NCBI GenBank assembly: GCA_902384525.1
Contig: CABMCA010000102.1
Location: 1-42,391, forward strand
Reading direction: 5' to 3'
Source of the DNA: an uncultured archaeon
GTDB lineage: Archaea; Halobacteriota; Methanosarcinia; Methanosarcinales; Methanoperedenaceae
Length of the DNA: 42,391 bases
Positions 36,620 to 42,391 of this stretch are shown here, in pieces. Position 1 is the first letter of the stretch. Every line of letters begins with the position of its first letter. The position numbers and the translations under genes are program-made. The notes beneath the pieces are model-generated. The model made no database searches. It saw only the letters and a list, made by a program, of their open reading frames with translations, and was not told the DNA's origin.

Positions 36620-37006
36620 ATGAAGTTTCAGGGAAAATCAGTAAGAAAATATACAGGCGGAAGACTCATACGGCAAAGAGGTAAGAAAAAATACGAGCTT
36701 GGCGGAGAGCAGGCCAATACTCATCTGGGCGAACCCATTCGCAAAACGGTGAAAACACTGGGTGGCAAGTTGAAAGTACGCCTCTTAAGAGCGCAAACCG
36801 CAATAGTGACAGATCCGGCAACGAAGACATCAAAAACAGTAAAAATAGAAACTGTTACCGGAAATCCGGCAAATATACACTATGTAAGGCGAAACATTGT
36901 GACAAAAGGCTCCATAATCAAGACTGAAATCGGAAGCGCCCGCGTCACGAACAGGCCTGGACAGGAAGGCAGCATCAACGCTGTTCTCATACCCAGTACT
37001 GCTTAA
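36620..37006 (+). CDS. rps8e: 30S ribosomal protein S8e
   Basis: This 128-residue protein matches archaeal S8e, a small-subunit protein shared with eukaryotes: FQGKSVRKYTGGRLIRQRGK at the N terminus, KKYELGGEQANTHLGE, and the closing VTNRPGQEGSINAVLI. Its presence fixes the window as archaeal rather than bacterial. AGAGGATTATT precedes the ATG. The end overlaps the convergent reductase gene by 20 nt. Confidence 0.96.
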   Translation: MKFQGKSVRKYTGGRLIRQRGKKKYELGGEQANTHLGEPIRKTVKTLGGKLKVRLLRAQTAIVTDPATKTSKTVKIETVTGNPANIHYVRRNIVTKGSIIKTEIGSARVTNRPGQEGSINAVLIPSTA

Positions 37007-38024
37007 AAGTAACCCATAATTCCGGAAGATGCTCCTGTAATAACTGATTATTACAGCAGGCATCCATTTTTATTCTTTTTTCAAGCGCGCGGCCCAGCGG
37101 CCTGCCAAGCAATTTGCGTATTTTTGTTTCGTATTCGCAAAGTTGCGCAATATCATTATTTTCCAGCGCTTTGATTGTTGTTTTTCCTGCTAATTCACCC
37201 GCAAGTATCGCATTGTTGATCCCGGCCCCGGTTATCGGGTCAGCCATTCCTGCGCTGTCCCCTGCAAGAAGAACATTGCCGAATACAAGTTTTTCCCGAA
37301 GTCCTCCGATTGGCAAAGCACCTGCAATATATCCTGTAATTTTACCTGAAAGCCGGTTCGCGATATTTGATCCGGCTATAAATGCATCAAGGTTCTCCCG
37401 CGGGGATTTTCTGTTTTTGTCCTTTATCATTCCCAGCCCGACTTTAGCTGAATTTTCCCCTGTCGGATAAACCCAGATATATCCGCCCGGGGCATAATCA
37501 AAATCAAAAAATATCTCACATGTTTGCGCAATGGGCTCGATATCCTTAATGTGATACTGGGCGCAGGCCGCAAATCTTTGCGGCTGCAACCCCAGTATTG
37601 ACGCAGTTTTTGAAAAAACACCATCTGCGCCTACGATTATTTTTCCATGCGCATTACCGTTACGGAATTTCACTATACCGGGACTTATATCGATCAGCGG
37701 TGAATTCCACATGACCTGCGCTCCTGATTCTTTTGCTTTTGAGAGTAAACTCATATCAAAAGAAGGTCTATCCACGACATATCCATTCAATGAAAAATCA
37801 TGATACGAATTATCAGGAAAATATGTACGCATTTGTTTTATATCTGACTGGAGAACAGATTCATCCGGCACGTCAAAATTTATGGTTTTACTGATATATC
37901 CGGCGCAGGGTGACCTGCACGTTTCGTTTTTTTCAAGTATCAGGACATCATAACCTGCCAGCGCTACTGTTCTTGCAGTAACAGACCCGGCAGGCCCGGC
38001 TCCGGCAATGATCATATCATACAT
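36987..38024 (-). CDS. geranylgeranyl reductase family flavoprotein
   Basis: This 345-residue FAD protein has the dinucleotide fold IIAGAGPAGSVTARTVALAG, the CxxxC-like segment CRSPCAGYIS, YIWVYPTGENSAKVGLGM and the second FAD motif LAGDSAGMADPITGAGI. In archaea such enzymes saturate the geranylgeranyl chains of membrane lipids or of quinones; the exact substrate is unknown. I used ATG 38024, which overlaps the lipoate ligase stop as TGATG, rather than ATG 38039 (overlap 16 nt). Its place beside lipoate genes is not explained. Confidence 0.85.
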   Translation of the reverse strand: MYDMIIAGAGPAGSVTARTVALAGYDVLILEKNETCRSPCAGYISKTINFDVPDESVLQSDIKQMRTYFPDNSYHDFSLNGYVVDRPSFDMSLLSKAKESGAQVMWNSPLIDISPGIVKFRNGNAHGKIIVGADGVFSKTASILGLQPQRFAACAQYHIKDIEPIAQTCEIFFDFDYAPGGYIWVYPTGENSAKVGLGMIKDKNRKSPRENLDAFIAGSNIANRLSGKITGYIAGALPIGGLREKLVFGNVLLAGDSAGMADPITGAGINNAILAGELAGKTTIKALENNDIAQLCEYETKIRKLLGRPLGRALEKRIKMDACCNNQLLQEHLPELWVTFKQYWV

Positions 38025-38767
38025 CAGCGATAGACCCATTCATCTGAGTAATACTTCGGCAAAAGAATTTCTGTAAGCTTTGTTTCCTTGCCGCTGAGGG
38101 ACCCGGATTTTAAACGTATAGAAAAGCGTTCCTCAAATTTCTTTTTCATAACATTTTTTATCTCTTCCATATCACGCTGTTCCCCGAGTTCCCTGTCAAG
38201 CCAGGTGAGTCCTTCCCTTACGGATGCAATCTTTTTATCCATGAATTTCTCTTTCGGGATATTTGATATGCGAAGCATCTCCTCTATATCAAAATCAAGA
38301 AGTAGAGTTCCATTCTGGAGCAGTTTTCCTTCCCAGCGAGTCTGGGCGTTACCGGATATTTTCTTGTTATCCACAACTACATCGTTTATCGGACGAAAAG
38401 CTGCATTCAGTTTGTAATGTATCAGTGTATCAATAAGCACTCCGCATATCTGTTTATATGATCCTGTAATGTCCATGGGAAACAACGCATTATCAATAGT
38501 TCCCACGACACCGTAATTTACCTGCCTGCAACGGTCGTCTGAAAATGCAATGCCGCCACCGCTTATGCGCCTTGTGATGGTATAGTCTTTACATTGTGAA
38601 AGATCCAATTCGACCTCTGCCTTCTGGAAAAAACCAAGGATTATGGATTTTTTCGGAGTCCAGAAAAAGAAGGTATTTCCTTCATCGGATTTCAGGATAG
38701 CTTCATCCATCGCCATCATGTCGCGAATATCCACAAGTCCGAAATCAATAAAGCGCCATTCCTCCAT
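38024..38767 (-). CDS. lplA: lipoate-protein ligase, catalytic domain (LplA type)
   Basis: This 247-residue protein is the catalytic part of a two-piece lipoate ligase, which activates lipoate with ATP and attaches it to a lysine of E2 or glycine-cleavage H proteins. Motifs are ITRRISGGGIAFSDD and the lysine segment NDVVVDNKKISGNAQTRW. The C-terminal accessory domain of bacterial LplA is missing here and is encoded by the separate gene 1 nt upstream, as in Thermoplasma LplA/LplB. Lipoyl-carrying proteins are not in the window. Confidence 0.88.
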   Translation of the reverse strand: MEEWRFIDFGLVDIRDMMAMDEAILKSDEGNTFFFWTPKKSIILGFFQKAEVELDLSQCKDYTITRRISGGGIAFSDDRCRQVNYGVVGTIDNALFPMDITGSYKQICGVLIDTLIHYKLNAAFRPINDVVVDNKKISGNAQTRWEGKLLQNGTLLLDFDIEEMLRISNIPKEKFMDKKIASVREGLTWLDRELGEQRDMEEIKNVMKKKFEERFSIRLKSGSLSGKETKLTEILLPKYYSDEWVYR

Positions 38768-38768
38768 A

Positions 38769-39056
38769 TTATACCCCCAGAGCTTTCATTATGGATTCGG
38801 TAAAGTCAGCGGGCGATGTTCCAGGTGACTGGATATTTTCCCGTATGTAAATTTCTTCGATCTTATGTTCTATATCTTCACGTTTTGCCTCAATTCCCTT
38901 CAGTTCTCCGGCGATCTTGAAGAAAGCCTCTTCAGGAAACAGGAAGAAATCTCCTGAGATGCTTATTTCTTTTATCCTGCCGTTCTCGGTTGCAACGAAT
39001 GATCTTATTAGCCCGCCTTTTGATTTATGGATTCCCTGTGACGTTTTTATTTCCAT
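38769..39056 (-). CDS. lplB: lipoate ligase accessory domain protein (LplB type)
   Basis: This 95-residue protein corresponds to the small accessory domain of lipoate ligase. It starts KTSQGIHKSKGGLIRSFVAT, has KEISISGDFFLFPEEAFFKI, a helical middle and the end SPADFTESIMKALG. In Thermoplasma the separate LplB is needed together with LplA for lipoate activation. It lies 1 nt before lplA, with the same orientation. Confidence 0.85.
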   Translation of the reverse strand: MEIKTSQGIHKSKGGLIRSFVATENGRIKEISISGDFFLFPEEAFFKIAGELKGIEAKREDIEHKIEEIYIRENIQSPGTSPADFTESIMKALGV

Positions 39057-39134
39057 GGTATTTACTCCGGCTTACTCCAGCTTATTCAGAAACATCATGA
39101 TTCTATAAAAAAATATCATTTTGATGAAAGAACA

Positions 39135-39143
39135 TTTTATATT
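39135..39143 (+). promoter_or_regulatory. TATA box of pdxT, leaderless spacing
   Basis: TTTTATATT is centred about 26 nt before ATG 39165, so transcription should start at or next to the start codon. Confidence 0.5.
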
Positions 39144-39164
39144 CTAAAATAATAAGTTAGATGC

Positions 39165-39758
39165 ATGCGTATTGGAGTTATCGCTATCCAGGGAAATGTA
39201 GAAGAACATGTTATTGCAATAGTAAATGCACTGCGCCATGCTGGTCTTCAGGCTGAGGTAATAAAAATAAAACACAAAGGGATAGTTGATTCATGCGATG
39301 CTTTGATCCTGCCCGGGGGAGAAAGCACAACACTTGGCAGGCTCTTGAAACGGGAAGGCATTGCGGATGAAATAAAGACGGCTGCCAACGCTGGAATACC
39401 AATTATGGGAACATGCGCAGGGCTTGTTCTTCTTGCAAAATATGGGGACGATCAGGTAGAAAAAACAGGGCAGCCATTACTTGGAATCATGGATATCCAT
39501 GTAAACAGGAATGCATTCGGACGCCAGAGAGAATCATTTGAGACCCTGATCGATTTTAATGGATTTGACACACCTTTTAATGCTATATTCATTCGGGCCC
39601 CAGGCATCACAGGATGTGCAAGTGACGTTGAGATACTTTCAAATTATAAAGATTCAATTGTAGCAGCGAGACAGAAAAATATACTTGCCCTTGCATTTCA
39701 TCCTGAATTGACAGATGATTACAGGATACACCATTATTTTTTGAAAATGATAGGATAA
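39165..39758 (+). CDS. pdxT: pyridoxal 5'-phosphate synthase glutaminase subunit PdxT
   Basis: PdxT (197 residues) releases ammonia from glutamine for PdxS, which builds PLP from ribose 5-phosphate and glyceraldehyde 3-phosphate. It has IGVIAIQGNVEEHV, LILPGGESTTLGRLLK, the nucleophile Cys in IMGTCAGLVLLAK, FGRQRESFE, FIRAPGI and the His-Glu of LAFHPELTDD. The length is normal. pdxS is not in the window. An ATG 4 nt upstream is out of frame. The end abuts the convergent membrane-protein gene with no gap. Confidence 0.96.
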   Translation: MRIGVIAIQGNVEEHVIAIVNALRHAGLQAEVIKIKHKGIVDSCDALILPGGESTTLGRLLKREGIADEIKTAANAGIPIMGTCAGLVLLAKYGDDQVEKTGQPLLGIMDIHVNRNAFGRQRESFETLIDFNGFDTPFNAIFIRAPGITGCASDVEILSNYKDSIVAARQKNILALAFHPELTDDYRIHHYFLKMIG

Positions 39759-40928
39759 TCATCCCATCTTTCTCAATCTCTCCTCAATTTCCTTAATGTC
39801 ATCCTGGTACGATTTTTTTTTGTCCTCATAATCTTCATCCAGAAGATCCCCTGATTCATATTTCTTTTCAAGTTCTTTTATCCTTGACAGCAATTGTTTC
39901 TTGCTGTCTAAAAGTTCATTCACTTCTTTTGCGTCATATTTTCCGGATGATACAGCACTCTCGGCTTCTGAAGGCTTTTCAATTTTCTCTGTCTTTTTCT
40001 CTGTCTTGTTTATTTTCGTTGCTTTTATCCTATTTTTTTCTGAGGTTTCTGAAGTTCCTTTTCCTTTTTCTATTCCTTTACCGTCTTCAGATTTTAATTT
40101 TTTCTTTATGTAAGGATATAGAAGAGCAAGAATTATCAATATCCCTATAACAACATATGGAGCATAACTCTGGCTTGCGGATGTAGATAACGGGGATGGT
40201 GATATTTCAACATTTATTTCATTGAATTTTGGAGAGGAAAACCTGAAAATCCCGCCTGTTTCGTTCACGTCAGTCGCAGCGATCTTGTTGCCATTTTCAT
40301 CAGTGAATTGGACTGTATTTCCTGCAGGTTTTGTAATTTTTAATACTAAAGCAGCACCGATGTTCGGATTTTCCACATATTTATAGCTTGTTAATGCAGG
40401 AACAACCAATTTCTTTGAATATATTTCTGAGCTTGATGCTCCAGCCTTCTGTTGAACAGTATATTCTAAAGCATAAAGGAATGGTAAACTGCTGTTTTTT
40501 CCAACATAATCCTTCCAGCTTATTATATTCCCGTTTCGTGAAAAATTGATTGGCACATTCCCGCCGCCTGTCATCATTTCCGACCGGGCCACAATGACAC
40601 CCTCTGAACCATCAGGGAGCCAGGTTTTTAGATCACCAAAGAAATCCTTTGTTCCGATATTCCTGAAAATAAGGGTTTCTTTGATAAGCAATTTGTTTTC
40701 TGTCTTTAATCCAGCATCCACTTCGATCAGATGCTGGACCATAATGATATCCTGATCTGAACTTGTTGTATTGTTAAAGTCTATTTGTGAAATTGTCCCT
40801 GTATCTTGCGGAATATTTGTAGTATTTGTGGCATTTGAAGTTCCGCCCATTCCCGGAAATCCTAAAGCGCCATTTGTCAACAAAATGACCAAAAATGTTG
40901 ATATTATTATTTTTGTTATGTTTTTCAT
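39759..40928 (-). CDS. surface-exposed membrane-anchored protein with cytoplasmic coiled coil
   Basis: This protein of 389 residues from ATG 40928 has a signal peptide (KNITKIIISTFLVILLTNGA), an Asn/Thr-rich stretch likely to be glycosylated (GTSNATNTTN), an outer beta-rich part to about residue 260, one membrane helix (YVVIGILIILALLYPYI), then a lysine/glutamate-rich linker and a C-terminal coiled coil (KQLLSRIKELEKKYESGDLL) with a SHOCT-like look. I do not recognise the family. The shape, an outside domain joined to an inside coiled coil, suits a receptor or a membrane scaffold. An earlier start at 41015 would precede the signal peptide and was rejected. Confidence 0.8.
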   Translation of the reverse strand: MKNITKIIISTFLVILLTNGALGFPGMGGTSNATNTTNIPQDTGTISQIDFNNTTSSDQDIIMVQHLIEVDAGLKTENKLLIKETLIFRNIGTKDFFGDLKTWLPDGSEGVIVARSEMMTGGGNVPINFSRNGNIISWKDYVGKNSSLPFLYALEYTVQQKAGASSSEIYSKKLVVPALTSYKYVENPNIGAALVLKITKPAGNTVQFTDENGNKIAATDVNETGGIFRFSSPKFNEINVEISPSPLSTSASQSYAPYVVIGILIILALLYPYIKKKLKSEDGKGIEKGKGTSETSEKNRIKATKINKTEKKTEKIEKPSEAESAVSSGKYDAKEVNELLDSKKQLLSRIKELEKKYESGDLLDEDYEDKKKSYQDDIKEIEERLRKMG

Positions 40929-41043
40929 TGATTCACTTCCATCCACAATTGTATTTAAGATAATAATTAAGTTATCTATTTTAAATTTGAAAGCTATTTC
41001 GTTTATTCGTCGCAAAACTTATCAAGATAAGAGTTGCAGAGGA

Positions 41044-41050
41044 TATATAA
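41044..41050 (+). promoter_or_regulatory. TATA box of the methyltransferase pair, leaderless spacing
   Basis: TATATAA is centred 26 nt before ATG 41073, so the transcript probably begins at the start codon. Confidence 0.5.
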
Positions 41051-41072
41051 ATACTGAAATATTTTGATCATT

Positions 41073-41720
41073 ATGCCCTACGCAGCAAAAGACAGACAGG
41101 AATTCATCAATCGTTCAAACCTTATTCCCGATTCCAGAATTCTGGATTTTGGGGGAATGCTATCCGAAGAACTCAACTCAGCTGTTTTCGGGATAACCTC
41201 AAAAAGAGTACTTTCAAATGCAGTTCTCATAAAACCGCTACTCCTGCCATTTAAGAATTCTGTCTTCAAATCAGTTGTTTCTTATCATTATTTTGACCTT
41301 GTATCATCCGAAAAACTTGATTTCCTATTTGAAGAAGCAGCAAGAGTCCTTGAAAAGGATGCAAATTTTTCATTCATGATAATGCAGTGGGCTGCAACCA
41401 ATGAAGCGCAAAAGTCAAATCTGCTATTTAATGAAGTCCTGAAAAGTATTGGAGCCCTTTACAAGCATGATTTTGAAGAAATAAGCTTCAAGCTAAATAA
41501 AGCGGGATTCACAGAGATAACAGTTGAAAGCATCAGACATGATATCACGGTACCTGAGAAATTCGTCGATGAGCACCTCTTGATGCTGGGAAATCTTATA
41601 AAAATAGAGAAAACACAGGGTGGAGAAGGTTTAAAGGCGCTTGCAAAACAGTATTTCCACAAAGTAAAAGAACATGGTGAAGCCATGCTGCCAGCCATAC
41701 ATTTTATCGCGAAGAAATGA
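41073..41720 (+). CDS. methyltransferase-like protein with degenerate SAM motif
   Basis: This 215-residue protein has the layout of a class I SAM methyltransferase (strand SRILDFGG, later ARVLEKDANFSFMIMQW, then a C-terminal mixed region). In motif I the usual DxGxGxG is DFGGMLSEEL, so SAM binding may be weakened or lost. Such proteins can be partners of active enzymes. It precedes the METTL5-like gene by 1 nt, so a shared complex or pathway is plausible. ATG 41073 is preferred over TTG 41064 because of the TATA spacing. Confidence 0.65.
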   Translation: MPYAAKDRQEFINRSNLIPDSRILDFGGMLSEELNSAVFGITSKRVLSNAVLIKPLLLPFKNSVFKSVVSYHYFDLVSSEKLDFLFEEAARVLEKDANFSFMIMQWAATNEAQKSNLLFNEVLKSIGALYKHDFEEISFKLNKAGFTEITVESIRHDITVPEKFVDEHLLMLGNLIKIEKTQGGEGLKALAKQYFHKVKEHGEAMLPAIHFIAKK

Positions 41721-41721
41721 T

Positions 41722-42321
41722 ATGAAGAAAAAACATCTTGAGATGATGCTGGAAAAAGTGGAAGGTTTCAAGTCACCTAAAGCCGATAGGGAACAATATG
41801 CGACACCAGCAACTGTCGCCTCGGAGCTATTGCATTTTGCCTTTATGAAAGGAGATATCACAGATACGGTTTATGATCTTGGATGCGGAAGTGGTATTTT
41901 TGCTATTGGCGCTAAACTCCTCGGTGCAGAAAAGGTTATAGGTTTTGATGATGATAAAGAGGTTTTAGAGATTGCACGGGCAAATGCACATAAACTTGAC
42001 GTTGATGTCGAGTTCGTATGCAGTAATATTTCCGATATACGTGGAAAAGCGCATACGGTTGTAATGAATCCGCCTTTTGGCGCGCAGAAGAAAGGAAGCG
42101 ATCGCCCTTTTTTGAGGAAAGCCCTCGAATTAAGCAGCGTGGTTTATTCAATACATAATGCCCAGAGTGCAGAATTTATAAAAAAATTCATAAGCCCATC
42201 GGTCATAACAGAATACAAATTAATAGATTTCCCGATAAAAAGGACATTCGGGTTTCATAAGAAGGAAAGACTGGTCATAAAAGTTGAGATATACAGGATC
42301 GAGAAAAGAACAGAGGGATAA
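41722..42321 (+). CDS. METTL5-like RNA N6-adenine methyltransferase
   Basis: This 199-residue enzyme resembles human METTL5, which methylates one adenine in small-subunit rRNA. It has the SAM motif VYDLGCGSGIFAIGAKLLGA, the acidic VIGFDDDKEVLE, the N6-adenine/amino-methyltransferase motif VVMNPPFGAQKKGSDRPF, and the shared C-terminal segments VVYSIHNAQ and FGFHKKERLVIKVE. Position A-T-P (YATPATVASELLHFA) near the start also fits. METTL5 in eukaryotes works with the small partner TRMT112; no such gene is visible. ATG 41722 follows the previous stop by 1 nt; an earlier start at 41674 was rejected. Confidence 0.9.
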   Translation: MKKKHLEMMLEKVEGFKSPKADREQYATPATVASELLHFAFMKGDITDTVYDLGCGSGIFAIGAKLLGAEKVIGFDDDKEVLEIARANAHKLDVDVEFVCSNISDIRGKAHTVVMNPPFGAQKKGSDRPFLRKALELSSVVYSIHNAQSAEFIKKFISPSVITEYKLIDFPIKRTFGFHKKERLVIKVEIYRIEKRTEG

Positions 42322-42363
42322 TTATTAGAATCAAACGAAAGAAAATAACAAGCAGGAGAAAGC

Positions 42364-42391
42364 TTGGCAAGGGTGACGAAAAAGAACCCAA
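42364..42391 (+). CDS. possible start of another gene, cut by window edge
   Basis: TTG 42364 follows GGAG (42355-42358) by 5 nt and would encode MARVTKKNP before the window ends. Too little is present to name a family, and a chance site is possible. Confidence 0.3.

Overview
The window reads as chromosome of a euryarchaeon, most likely of the Methanosarcinales / ANME-2 (Methanoperedens-like) kind. This rests on gene content, not a database match: ribosomal protein S8e, archaetidylinositol-phosphate synthase beside inositol-phosphate synthase, a geranylgeranyl-reductase-type flavoprotein, a two-gene lipoate ligase, TATA-box promoters with several apparently leaderless genes, and the archaeal/anaerobe nitrogenase order nifH-nifI1-nifI2-nifD-nifK. 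No rRNA, tRNA, CRISPR array or intact insertion sequence was recognised.

Layout. 1-2640: end of an iron-sulfur (CDGSH) protein, a thioredoxin-like protein, hisH and an AIR-synthase-related protein. 2673-8180 (minus): MinD-like ATPase, small membrane coiled-coil protein, secretion/pilus ATPase with a long charged repeat region, and its membrane platform protein; this looks like an archaeal Tad-type pilus or secretion locus. 8288-9241 (minus): tRNA-dihydrouridine synthase. 9305-12146: trpCBA behind a TATA box with three TGTAC(A/T) boxes exactly 10 bp apart. 12251-12904: toxin-antitoxin pair whose PIN toxin is frameshifted. 12943-14629: inositol-lipid head-group genes. 14626-19895: TldE/PmbA-type protein, purine salvage pair, an unknown gene, hexuloisomerase and aminotransferase.

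19896-20478 is a largely non-coding stretch with gene debris and two perfect inverted repeats. It leads into a four-gene signalling cassette (20479-27029): two related membrane histidine kinases, a receiver-only regulator, and a receiver fused to a cytochrome-b5-like domain and a DUF2231-type membrane domain. I consider this fusion the least expected object in the window: it suggests phosphorelay control of a membrane heme protein.

27183-34541 is a nitrogen region. An Hfq/LSm-like protein is followed by amtB-GNAT-glnK (minus) diverging from nifH-nifI1-nifI2-nifD-nifK-ferredoxin (plus), with palindromes in the shared promoter region. NifD keeps the Mo-type active-site residues but also has features usually seen in V/Fe nitrogenases, and nifE, nifN and nifB are not in the window. 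The cluster is bordered by a CCACAGAG-type inverted-repeat element, part of which also sits before nifD.

34706-42391: CBS protein, glutamine-amidotransferase-like protein, TauE-type exporter, S8e, GGR-type reductase, split lipoate ligase, pdxT, a membrane-anchored surface protein, a degenerate methyltransferase and a METTL5-like methyltransferase. Starts were moved to internal ATGs where overlap, Shine-Dalgarno or family length favoured it.
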